A DNA stretch of 64,000 nucleotides, taken from NCBI RefSeq assembly GCF_051014445.1, contig NC_135134.1, positions 7,965,672-8,029,671 on the forward strand. The letters run 5' to 3'. Both the position numbers and the translations under genes were made by a program. This stretch comes from Colletes latitarsis (taxonomy: Eukaryota > Arthropoda > Insecta > Hymenoptera > Colletidae). Shown here piece by piece: positions 53,401 to 64,000 of this stretch. The notes beneath the pieces were generated by a model that was not told the DNA's origin, ran no database searches, and saw only the letters and a list, made by a program, of their open reading frames with translations. Position 1 is the first letter of the stretch. The number at the start of each line of letters is the position of its first letter.

Positions 53401-56400
53401 GTCATACTTTCGTATTTTTCACATACTTGTTGAACAGATCCTGGGCTTTTCCGGTTTGGATCACGTAGTAATGTGGTACCACAGTGAAACAGTCCACGAA
53501 ACCTGATTTCGATCAATATTTTAGAGGATACCGCATGTTATGTCTAGGTTAGGCCTGGGATTTGCCCTCATCAGACTCATACTTTCGCATACTTCACATA
53601 CTTGTTGAACAGATCCTGGGTTTTTTTGTGGTTTGGATCACGTAGTAATGTTGTACCACACTGAAGCATTCAATTAAACCTGGTCTTGATAAATATTTTA
53701 GAGGATAACGCATGTTAGGTCTGGGTAAGGTCTAGGATTTGCCCTCATCAGGCTCATACTTTCGCATATTTCTAATACTTCATGGCTAGATCCTGGGCTA
53801 TTTCTGGATTGGATCACGTTGTAATGTGGTACCACACTGAAACAGTCTATTAAACCTGGTTTCGATCAATATTTTTGAGGATAACGCATGTTAGGTCTAG
53901 GTTAGGCCTGGGAGTTTCACTCATCAGTCTCATACTTTCGCATACTTCACATACTAGTTGAACAGTTCCTGGGTTATTTCTGGTTTGGATCAGGTAGTAA
54001 TGTGGTACCACACTGAAACAGTCGATTAAACCTGGTTTCGATCAATATTTTAGATGATAATACATGTTAGGTCTGGGTTAGGTCTTGGATTTGCCCTCAT
54101 CTGGCTCATATTTTCGCATATTTCTCATACTTGTTGGCCAGATCCTGGGCTTTTTCTGGATTGGATCACGTAGTTATGTGGTACCACACTGAAACAGTCG
54201 ATTAATCCTGGTCTCGATCAATATTTTATTGGATAACGCAAGTTAGGTCTGGGATTTGTCTGGGATCTGCCCTCGTCAGACTCATACTATCGCATACTTC
54301 ACATACTTGTTGAACAGATCCTGGGTTTTTTTCTGGTTTGGATCACGTAGTAATGTGGTACCACACCGAAACATTCAATTAAATCTGGTCTTGATAAATA
54401 TTTTAGAGGATAACGCATGTTAGGTCTGGGTTAGGTCTAGGATTTGCCCTCATCAGGGTCATACTTTCGTGTTTCTCACATACTTGTTGAACAGATCCTG
54501 GGCTATTTCTGGATTGAATCACGTAGTAATGTGGTACCACACTGAAACAGTCAATGAAACCTGGTTTCGATCAATATTTTATAGGTTGACGCAAGTTAGG
54601 TCTGGGATAGGTCTGGGATTTGCCCTCATCAGTGTCATATTTTCGCGTTTTTCACATACTTGTTGAACAGATCCCTGGCTTTTTCTGGTTTGGATCACGT
54701 CCTAATGTGGTACCACACTGAAACAGTCCATCAAACCTGGTTTAGATCAATAATTTAGAGGAAAACGCATGTTAGGTCTAGGTTAGGCCTGGGATTTGCC
54801 CTCATCAGACTCATACTTTCGCATACTTCACATACTTGTTGAACAGATCCTGGGTTTTTTTCCGGTTTGGATCACGTAGTAATGTGGTACCACACTGAAA
54901 CAGTCGATTAAACCTGGTTTCGATCAATATTTTTGAGGATAACGCATGTTAGGTCTGGGATAGGTCTGGGATTTGCCCTCATCAGACTCATACTTTCGCA
55001 TTCTTCACATACTTGTTGAACGGATCCTGGGTTTTTTCTGGTTTGGATCACGTAGTAATGTGGTACCACACTGAAGCATTCAATTAAACCTGGTCTTGAT
55101 AAATATTTTAGAGGATAACGCATGTTAGGTCTGGGTAAGGTCTAGGATTTGCCCTCATCAGGCTCATACTTTCGCATATTTCTAATACTTCATGGCTAGA
55201 TCCTGGGCTATTTCTGGATTGGATCACGTTGTAATGTGGTACCACACTGAAACAGTCCATTAAACCTGGTTTCGATCAATATTTTTGAGGATAACGCATG
55301 TTAGGTCTAGGTTAGGCCTGGGAGTTTCACTCATCAGTCTCATACTTTCGCATACTTCACATACTAGTTGAACAGTTCCTGGGTTATTTCTGGTTTGGAT
55401 CAGGTAGTAATGTGGTACCACACTGAAACAGTCGATTAAACCTGGTTCGATCAATATTTTAGATGATAATACATGTTAGGTCTGGGTTAGGTCTTGGATT
55501 TGCCCTCATCAGGGTCATACTTTCGTGTTTCTCACATACTTGTTGAACAGATCCTGGGCTATTTCTGGATTGAATCACGTAGTAATGTGGTACCACACTG
55601 AAACAGTCAATGAAACCTGGTTTCGATCAATATTTTATAGGTTGACGCAAGTTAGGTCTGGGATAGGTCTGGGATTTGCCCTCATCAGGGTCATACTTTC
55701 GCATTTTTCCCATACTTGTTTAACAGAACCCTGGCTTTTTATGGTTTGGATCACGTAGTAAAGTGGTACCACACTGAAACAGTCGATTAATCACGGTCTC
55801 GATGAATATTTTATAGGATAACGCTAGTTAGGTCTGGGATAGGTGTGGGATCTGCCCTCATCATGCTCATACCTTCGCATTTCTCGCATACTTGTTGGCC
55901 AGATCCTGGGCTTTCACTGGTCTGGATCACGTAGTAATGTAGTACCACACTGAAACAGTCAATTAAACCTAGTTTCCACCAATATTTTACAGGACAACGC
56001 AAGTTAGGTCTGGGATAGGTCTGGGATTTGCCCTCATCAGGCTCGTACTTTCGCGTTTTTCACACACTTGTTGAACAGATCCTGGGTTTTTTTCTGGTTT
56101 GGATCCCGAAGTAATGTGGTACCACACTGAAACAGTCGATTAAACCTGGTTTCGATCAATATTTTTGAGGATAACGCATGTTAGGTCTGGGATAGGTCTG
56201 GGATTTGCCCTCATCAGACTCATACTTTCGCATTCTTCACATACTTGTTGAACGGATCCTGGGTTTTTTCTGGTTTGGATCACGTAGTAATGTGGTACCA
56301 CACTGAAACATTCAATTAAACCTGGTCTTGATATATATTTTAGAGGATAACGCATGTTAGGTCTGGGTAAGGTGTAGGATTTGCCCTCATCAGGGTCATA

Positions 56401-58507
56401 CTTTCGTATTTTTCACATACTTGTTGAACAGATCCTGGGCTTTTCCGGTTTGGATCACGCAGTAATGTGGTACCACACTGAAACAGTCCACTAAACCTGG
56501 TTTCGATCAATATTTTAGAGGATACCGCATGTTATGTCTAGGTTAGGCCTGGGATTTGCCCTCATCAGACTCATACTTTCGCATACTTCACATACTTGTT
56601 GAACAGATCCTGGGTTTTTTTCTGGTTTGGATCACGTAGTAATGTTGTACCACACTGAAGCATTCAATTAAACCTGGTCTTGATAAATATTTTAGAGGAT
56701 AACGCATGTTAGGTCTGGGTAAGGTCTAGGATTTGCCCTCATCGGGCTCATACTTTCGCATATTTCTAATACTTCATGGCTAGATCCTGGGCTATTTCTG
56801 GATTGGATCACGTTGTAATGTGGTACCACACTGAAACAGTCTATTAAACCTGGTTTCGATCAATATTTTTGAGGATAACGCATGTTAGGTCTAGGTTAGG
56901 CCTGGGAGTTTCACTCATCAGTCTCATACTTTCGCATACTTCACATACTAGTTGAACAGTTCCTGGGTTATTTCTGGTTTGGATCAGGTAGTAATGTGGT
57001 ACCACACTGAAACAGTCGATTAAACCTTGTTTCGATCAATATTTTAGATGATAATACATGTTAGGTCTGGGTTAGGTCTTGGATTTGCCCTCATCTGGCT
57101 CATATTTTCGCATATTTCTCATACTTGTTGGCCAGATCCTGGGCTTTTTCTGGATTGGATCACGTAGTTATGTGGTACCACACTGAAACAGTCGATTAAT
57201 CCTGGTCTCGATCAATATTTTATTGGATAACGCAAGTTAGGTCTGGGATTTGTCTGGGATCTGCCCTCGTCAGACTCATACTATCGCATACTTCACATAC
57301 TTGTTGAACAGATCCTGGGTTTTTTTCTGGTTTGGATCACGTAGTAATGTGGTACCACACCGAAACATTCAATTAAACCTGGTCTTGATAAATATTTTAG
57401 AGGATAACGCATGTTAGGTCTGGGTTAGGTCTAGGATTTGCCCTCATCAGGGTCATACTTTCGTGTTTCTCACATACTTGTTGAACAGATCCTGGGCTAT
57501 TTCTGGATTGAATCACGTAGTAATGTGGTACCACACTGAAACAGTCAATGAAACCTGGTTTCGATCAATATTTTATAGGTTGACGCAAGTTAGGTCTGGG
57601 ATAGGTCTGGGATTTGCCCTCATCAGGGTCATATTTTCGCGTTTTTCACATACTTGTTGAACAGATCCCTGGCTTTTTCTGGTCTGGATCACGTCCTAAT
57701 GTGGTACCACACTGAAACAGTCCATCAAACCTGGTTTAGATCAATAATTTAGAGGAAAACGCATGTTAGGTCTAGGTTAGGCCTGGGATTTGCCCTTATC
57801 AGACTCATACTTTCGCATACTTCACATACTTGTTGAACAGATCCTGGGTTTTTTTCCGGTTTGGATCACGTAGTAATGTGGTACCACACTGAAACAGTCG
57901 ATTAAACCTGGTTTCGATCAATATTTTTGAGGATAACGCATGTTAGGTCTGGGATAGGTCTGGGATTTGCCCTCATCAGACTCATACTTTCGCATTCTTC
58001 ACATACTTGTTGAACGGATCCTGGGTTTTTTCTGGTTTGGATCACGTAGTAATGTGGTACCACACTGAAGCATTCAATTAAACCTGGTCTTGATAAATAT
58101 TTTAGAGGATAACGCATGTTAGGTCTGGGTAAGGTCTAGGATTTGCCCTCATCAGGCTCATACTTTCGCATATTTCTAATACTTCATGGCTAGATCCTGG
58201 GCTATTTCTGGATTGGATCACGTTGTAATGTGGTACCACACTGAAACAGTCCATTAAACCTGGTTTCGATCAATATTTTGGAGGATAACGCATGTTAGGT
58301 CTAGGTTAGGCCTGGGAGTTTCACTCATCAGTCTCATACTTTCGCATACTTCACATACTAGTTGAACAGTTCCTGGGTTATTTCTGGTTTGGATCAGGTA
58401 GTAATGTGGTACCACACTGAAACAGTCTATTAAACCTGGTTTCGATCAATATTTTAGATGATAATACATGTTAGGTCTGGGTTAGGTCTTGGATTTGCCC
58501 TCATCTG
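44356..58507 (+). repeat. Cassette-rich region dominated by 6-, 8-, 9- and 15-monomer steps
   Basis: The marker CATACTAGTTGAACAGTTCC recurs with its ACTAG at 45145, 46555, 47612, 50255, 51665, 52368, 53953, 55363, 56947 and 58357. The spacings are 8, 6, 15, 8, 4, 9, 8, 9 and 8 monomers. Examples of long matches are 44895-46000 with 46305-47410 (1410 bp) and about 47380-48230 with about 52136-52986 (4756 bp). The BamHI type, the TTCATGGCTAGATCC type and the cassette follow one another in almost the same order each time. Confidence 0.78.
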
Positions 58508-60446
58508 GCTCATACTTTCGCATATTTCTCATACTTGTTGGCCAGATCCTGGGCTTTTTCTGGATTGGATCACGTAGTTATGTGGTACCACACTGAAACA
58601 GTCGATTAATCCTGGTCTCGATCAATATTTTATTGGATAACGCAAGTTAGGTCTGGGATTTGTCTGGGATCTGCCCTCGTCAGACTCATACTTTCGCATA
58701 CTTCACATACTTGTTGAACAGATCCTGGGTTTTTTTCTGGTTTGGATCACGTAGTAATGTGGTACCACACCGAAACATTCAATTAAACCTGGTCTTGATA
58801 AATATTTTAGAGGATAACGCATGTTGGGTCTGGGTTAGGTCTAGGATTTGCCCTCATCAGGGTCATACTTTCGTGTTTCACACATACTTGTTGAACCGAT
58901 CCCTGGCTTTTTCTGGTTTGGATCACGTCCTAATGTGGTACCACACTGAAACAGTCCATCAAACCTGGTTTAGATCAATAATTTAGAGGAAAACGCATGT
59001 TAGGTCTAGGTTAGGCCTGGGATTTGCCCTCATCAGGGTCATACTTTCGCATTTTTCCCATACTTGTTGAACAGAACCCTGGCTTTTTCTGGTTTGGATC
59101 ACGTAGTAAAGTGGTACCACACTGAAACAGTCGATTAATCACGGTCTCGATGAATATTTTATAGGATAACGCAAGTTAGGTCTGGGATAGGTGTGGGATC
59201 TGCCCTCATCAGGCTCATACCTTCGCATTTCTCACATACTTGTTGGCCAGATCCTGGGCTTTCACTGGTCTGGATCACGTAGTAATGTGGTACCACACTG
59301 AAACAGTCCATTAAACCTGGTTTCGATCAATATTCTAGAGAATAACGCATGTTAGGTCTTGGTTAGGTCTCGGATATGCTCTCATCACGCTCGTACTTTC
59401 GCATATTTCTCATACTGGATGGCCAGATTCTGGGCTTTTTCTGGTTCGAATCACGTAGTAATGTAGTACCACACTGAAACAGTCAATTAAACCTAGTTTC
59501 CACCAATATTTTACAGGACAACGCAAGTTAGGTCTGGGATAGGTCTGGGATTTGCCCTCATCAGGCTCGTACTTTCGCGTTTTTCACACACTTGTTGAAC
59601 AGATCCTGGGGTTTTTTCTGGTTTGGATCACGTAGTAATGTGTTACCACACTGAAACAGTCGATTAAACCTGGTTTCGATCAATCTTTTTGAGGATAACG
59701 CATGTTAGGTCTGGGATAGGTCTGGGATTTGCCCTCATCAGACACATACTTTCGCATTCTTCACATACTTGTTGAACGGATCCTGGGTTTTTTCTGGTTT
59801 GGATCACGTAGTAATGTGGTACCACACTGAAACATTCAATTAAACCTGGTCTTGATAAATATTTTAGAGGATAACGCATGTTAGGTCTGGGTAAGGTGTA
59901 GGATTTGCCCTCATCAGGGTCATACTTTCGTATTTTTCACATACTTGTTGAACAGATCCTGGGCTTTTCCGGTTTGGATCACGCAGTAATGTGGTACCAC
60001 ACTGAAACAGTCCACTAAACCTGGTTTCGATCAATATTTTAGAGGATACCGCATGTTATGTCTAGGTTAGGCCTGGGATTTGCCCTCATCAGACTCATAC
60101 TTTCGCATACTTCACATACGTGTTGAACAGATCCTGGGTTTTTTTCTGGTTTGGATCACGTAGTAATGTTGTACCACACTGAAACTGTCGATTAAACCTG
60201 GTTTCGATCAATATTTTTGAGGGTAATGCATGTTAGGTCTGGGATAGGTCTGGGATTTGCCCTCATCAGACTCATACTTTCGCATTCTTCACATACTTGT
60301 TGAACGGATCCTGGGTTTTTTCTGGTTTGGATCACGTAGTAATGTGGTACCACACTGAAACATTCAATTAAACCTGGTCTTGATAAATATTTTAGAGGAT
60401 AACGCATGTTAGGTCTGGGTAAGGTCTAGGATTTGCCCTCATCAGG
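58508..60446 (+). repeat. 11-monomer tandem unit, copy 1
   Basis: It aligns to 60447 to about 62370 at offset 1938-1939, except for a replaced tract at 59036-59273. Shared marks include GTGTTTCA followed by ACATACTTG near 58875 and 60814, and GTGTGTTACC followed by AATCTTTTTGAGG. Confidence 0.8.
59036..59273 (+). repeat. In-register replaced tract (conversion candidate)
   Basis: Within the 11-monomer pair, this 238-bp stretch carries CATTTTTCCCATAC, TTAATCACGGTCTCGATG and the GGCTTTCACTGG type, like 52694-52935. The partner copy (about 60974-61212) instead has the CATACTTCACATAC, AATATTTTTGAGG and BamHI types. The offset is the same on both sides, so the replacement did not change length. 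Confidence 0.7.
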
Positions 60447-62370
60447 CTCATACTTTCGCATATTTCTCATACTTGTTGGCCAGATCCTGGGCTTTTTCTG
60501 GATTGGATCACGTAGTTATGTGGTACCACACTGAAACAGTCGATTAATCCTGGTCTCGATCAATATTTTATTGGATAACGCAAGTTAGGTCTGGGATTTG
60601 TCTGGGATCTGCCCTCGTCAGACTCATACTTTCGCATACTTCACATACTTGTTGAACAGATCCTGGGTTTTTTTCTGGTTTGGATCACGTAGTAATGTGG
60701 TACCACACCGAAACATTCAATTAAACCTGGTCTTGATAAATATTTTAGAGGATAACGCATGTTAGGTCTGGGTTAGGTCTAGGATTTGCCCTCATCAGGG
60801 TCATACTTTCGTGTTTCAGACATACTTGTTGAACCGATCCCTGGCTTTTTCTGGTTTGGATCACGTCCTAATGTGGTACCACACTGAAACAGTCCATCAA
60901 ACCTGGTTTAGATCAATAATTTAGAGGAAAACGCATGTTAGGTCTAGGTTAGGCCTGGGATTTGCCCCCATCAGACTCATACTTTCGCATACTTCACATA
61001 CTTGTTGAACAGATCCTGGGTTTTTTTCCGGTTTGGATCACGTGGTAATGTGGTACCACACTGAAACAGTCGATTAAACCTGGTTTCGATCAATATTTTT
61101 GAGGATAACGCATGTTAGGTCTGGGATAGGTCTAGGATTTGCCCTCATCAGACTCATACTTTCGCATTCTTCACATACTTGTTGAACGGATCCTGGGTTT
61201 TTTCTGGTTTGGATCACGTAGTAATGTGGTACCACACTGAAACAGTCCATTAAACCTGGTTTCGATCAATATTCTAGAGAATAACGCATGTTAGGTCTTG
61301 GTTAGGTCTCGGATATGCTCTCATCACGCTCGTACTTTCGCATATTTCTCATACTGGATGGCCAGATTCTGGGCTTTTTCTGGTTCGAATCACGTAGTAA
61401 TGTAGTACCACACTGAAACAGTCAATTAAACCTAGTTTCCACCAATATTTTACAGGACAACGCAAGTTAGGTCTGGGATAGGTCTGGGATTTGCCCTCAT
61501 CAGGCTCGTACTTTCGCGTTTTTCACACACTTGTTGAACAGATCCTGGGGTTTTTTCTGGTTTGGATCACGTAGTAATGTGTTACCACACTGAAACAGTC
61601 GATTAAACCTGGTTTCGATCAATCTTTTTGAGGATAACGCATGTTAGGTCTGGGATAGGTCTGGGATTTGCCCTCATCAGACACATACTTTCGCATTCTT
61701 CACATACTTGTTGAACGGATCCTGGGTCTTTTCTGGTTTGGATCACGTAGTAATGTGGTACCACACTGAAACATTCAATTAAACCTGGTTTTGATAAATA
61801 TTTTAGAGGATAACGCATGTTAGGTCTGGATAAGGTGTAGGATTTGCCCTCATCAGGGTCATACTTTCGTATTTTTCACATACTTGTTGAACAGATCCTG
61901 GGCTTTTCCGGTTTGGATCACGCAGTAATGTGGTACCACACTGAAACAGTCCACTAAACCTGGTTTCGATCAATATTTTAGAGGATACCGCATGTTATGT
62001 CTAGGTTAGGCCTGGGATTTGCCCTCATCAGACTCATACTTTCGCATACTTCACATACGTGTTGAACAGATCCTGGGTTTTTTTCTGGTTTGGATCACGT
62101 AGTAATGTTGTACCACACTGAAACAGTCGATTAAACCTGGTTTCGATCAATATTTTTGAGGGTAATGCATGTTAGGTCTGGGATAGGTCTGGGATTTGCC
62201 CTCATCAGACTCATACTTTCGCATTCTTCACATACTTGTTGAACGGATCCTGGGTTTTTTCTGGTTTGGATCACGTAGTAATGTGGTACCACACTGAAAC
62301 ATTCAATTAAACCTGGTCTTGATAAATATTTTAGAGGATAACGCATGTTAGGTCTGGGTAAGGTGTAGGA
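60447..62370 (+). repeat. 11-monomer tandem unit, copy 2
   Basis: Directly adjacent to copy 1. Small differences include GGGTCTTTTCTGG near 61725 against six T in copy 1. A CACGTG word at 61039-61044 lies in the tract that differs from copy 1. Confidence 0.8.
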
Positions 62371-62937
62371 TTTGCCCTCATCAGGGTCATACTTTCGTAT
62401 TTTTCACATACTTGTTGAACAGATCCCTGGCTTTTTCTGGTTTGGATCACGTCCTAATGTGGTACCACACTGAAACAGTCCATCAAACCTGGTTCAGATC
62501 AATAATTTAGAGGAAAACGCATGTTAGGTCTAGGTTAGGCCTGGGATTTGCCCTCATCAGACTCATACTTTCGCATACTTCACATACTTGTTGAACAGAT
62601 CCTGGGTTTTTTTCCGGTTTGGATCACGTAGTAATGTGGTACCACACTGAAACAGTCGATTAAACCTGGTTTCGATCAATATTTTTGAGGATAACGCATG
62701 TTAGGTCTGGGATAGGTCTGGGATTTGCCCTCATCAGACTCATACTTTCGCATTCTTCACATACTTGTTGAACGGATCCTGGGTTTTTTCTGGTTTGGAT
62801 CACGTAGTAATGTGGTACCACACTGAAGCATTGAATTAAACCTAGTTTCCACCAATATTTTACAGGACAACGCAAGTTAGGTCTGGGATAGGTCTGGGAT
62901 TTGCCCTCATCAGGCTCGTACTTTCGCGTTTTTCACA

Positions 62938-64000
62938 CACTTGTTGAACAGATCCTGGGCTATTTCTGGATTGAATCACGTAGTAATGTGGTACCACACT
63001 GAAACAGTCAATGAAACCTGGTTTCAATCAATATTTTATAGGTTGACGCAAGTTAGGTCTGGGATAGGTCTGGGATTTGCCCTCATCAGGGTCATATTTT
63101 CGCGTTTTTCACATACTTGTTGAACCGATCCCTGGCTTTTTCTGGTTTGGATCACGTCCTAATGTGGTACCACACTGAAACAGTCCATCAAACCTGGTTT
63201 AGATCAATAATTTAGAGGAAAACGCATGTTAGGTCTAGGTTAGGCCTGGGATTTGCCCTCATCAGACTCATACTTTCGCATACTTCACATACTTGTTGAA
63301 CAGATCCTGGGTTTTTTTCCGGTTTGGATCACGTAGTAATGTGGTACCACACTGAAACAGTCGATTAAACCTGGTTTCGATCAATATTTTTGAGGATAAC
63401 GCATGTTAGGTCTGGGATAGGTCTGGGATTTGCCCTCATCAGACTCATACTTTCGCATTCTTCACATACTTGTTGAACGGATCCTGGGTTTTTTCTGGTT
63501 TGGATCACGTAGTAATGTGGTACCACACTGAAGCATTGAATTAAACCTGGTCTTGATAAATATTTTAGAGGATAGCGCGTGTTAGGTCTGGGTAAGGTCT
63601 AGGATTTGCCCTCATCAGGCTCATACTTTCGCATATTTCTAATACTTCATGGCTAGATCCTGGGCTATTTCTGGATTGGATCACGTTGTAATGTGGTACC
63701 ACACTGAAACAGTCCATTAAACCTGGCTTCGATCAATATTTTTGAGGATAACGCATGTTAGGTCTAGGTTAGGCCTGGGAGTTTCACTCATCAGTCTCAT
63801 ACTTTCGCATACTTCACATACTAGTTGAACAGTTCCTGGGTTATTTCTGGTTTGGATCAGGTAGTAATGTGGTACCACACTGAAACAGTCTATTAAACCT
63901 GGTTCGATCAATATTTTAGATGATAATACATGTTAGGTCTGGGTTAGGTCTTGGATTTGCCCTCATCAGGGTCATACTTTCGTGTTTCTCACATACTTGT
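62938..64000 (+). repeat. Block copied from 50783-51845 (69-monomer offset), open at window end
   Basis: It aligns at constant offset 12155 bp. It includes the rare GAGGATAGCGCGTG (63568 here, 51413 there) and a 1-bp deletion giving CCTGGTTCGATC (63898 here, 51743 there). The match continues to the window edge. Confidence 0.85.
63850..64000 (+). repeat. Partial monomer at the window edge
   Basis: The last monomer starts GTTTGGATCA and is cut after 151 bp by the end of the window. The array therefore continues to the right, as it presumably does to the left, where the window begins exactly at a monomer start. Confidence 0.9.

Larger units (their letters stand above)
28066..63850 (+). repeat. 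Marker cassette (ACTAGTTGAACAGTTCC) recurring across domain III
   Basis: ACTAG of the cassette lies at 28066, 32820, 37398, 41271, 45145, 46555, 47612, 50255, 51665, 52368, 53953, 55363, 56947, 58357 and 63820. The steps are 27, 26, 22, 22, 8, 6, 15, 8, 4, 9, 8, 9, 8 and 31 monomers. The same marker ends the domain II units at 10234, 16971, 19612 and 22253. It is normally preceded by GAGTTTCACTCATCAGTC in domain III and by GATTTGCCCTCATCACAC in domain II. A domain III monomer with ATGATAATACATG usually follows. Confidence 0.82.
1..64000 (+). repeat. 176-bp satellite DNA array spanning the whole window
   Basis: Every part of the window aligns to one monomer of about 176 bp. Counting from the landmark GTTTGGATCA at 1, 177 and (as GATTGGATCA) 353, the spacing is exactly 176; the last monomer start is at 63850. 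Allowing for two pairs of internally deleted monomers and small T-run gains, this gives about 364 full monomers. All are in one orientation and I found no inversion, transposon, tRNA, rRNA or unique spacer. No gene is called: the recurring ORFs of 60 to 108 codons appear at the same place in each repeat type, 176 is not divisible by 3 so the frame is lost in the next monomer, and none shows a domain, signal peptide or codon-level conservation. A nucleosome-sized head-to-tail repeat of this length is typical of eukaryotic centromeric or pericentromeric satellites. The family and species are not recognised. Confidence 0.97.
22828..64000 (+). repeat. Domain III: mosaic of segmental duplications
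   Basis: About 234 monomers built from a limited set of types. One has a BamHI site in GAACGGATCCTGGG (first at 23322-23327). Others have XbaI in ATTCTAGAGAATAACGC (26047-26052) or EcoRV in AGACGATATCGC. Further types carry TTTCCACCAATATTTTACAGG, TTCATGGCTAGATCC, CAGTTTTAACATACATG or TTATAGGTTGACGC. Blocks recur at near-integer monomer offsets, but no single higher-order period covers the domain. I noticed no GGATCC site in domains I and II. T-runs of 5, 6 or 7 before CTGG add about one extra base per eight monomers. Confidence 0.88.

Noticed and set aside
58660..58986. Longest ORFs (up to 108 codons) and the recurring 63-71 codon ORF family on the minus strand as genes
   Set aside because: They recur only because the satellite recurs, cross monomer borders, lose frame in the next monomer (176 is not a multiple of 3) and show no domain or codon constraint.
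1..64000. CRISPR array
   Set aside because: The repeat unit is 176 bp without unique spacers, there are no cas genes, and the sequence behaves as a eukaryotic satellite.

Overview
The whole 64 kb window is one head-to-tail tandem array of a single satellite DNA monomer of about 176 bp (roughly 364 full monomers plus a partial one at the right edge), all in the same orientation. I see no protein-coding gene, RNA gene, transposon, CRISPR array or unique sequence, and no stretch outside the satellite. This is the architecture of a eukaryotic heterochromatic or centromeric/pericentromeric satellite. I do not recognise the monomer as a named family and cannot assign a species; a plant or an animal is equally possible. 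GC content of the first monomer, counted by hand, is about 42%. The hallmark is a 12-bp perfect palindrome, TGTGGTACCACA, containing a KpnI/Acc65I site, present in most monomers.

Layout. Domain I (1 to about 4773) is a set of diverged monomers (the first two differ at 23 of 176 positions) with only local dimer and single-monomer duplications. Domain II (about 4774 to 22827) holds a 6385-bp, 37-monomer unit followed by a second copy shortened by six monomers. The right part of that copy is itself the first of three almost identical tandem copies of a 15-monomer higher-order repeat (2641, 2641 and 2640 bp). Domain III (22828 to 64000) is a mosaic of segmental duplications whose offsets are near-integer multiples of the monomer (2, 4, 6, 7, 8, 9, 11, 15, 18, 22, 26, 27, 28, 58 and 69 monomers). 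A marker cassette recurs 15 times there, most often 8 monomers apart.

History (inference). Variant types typical of domain III also occur in the first 700 bases of domain I, and the last few monomers of the 15-mer repeat are the same cassette that recurs through domain III. This fits a local expansion of domain II inside an older array, with unequal exchange and in-register conversion spreading blocks. Single-base markers (a compensated palindrome, a palindrome-destroying deletion, two truncated monomers, a 1-bp TTT-to-TT deletion) let individual duplications be traced. Short open reading frames of about 60 to 108 codons recur only because the repeat recurs; the monomer is not a multiple of three and the frame does not continue.
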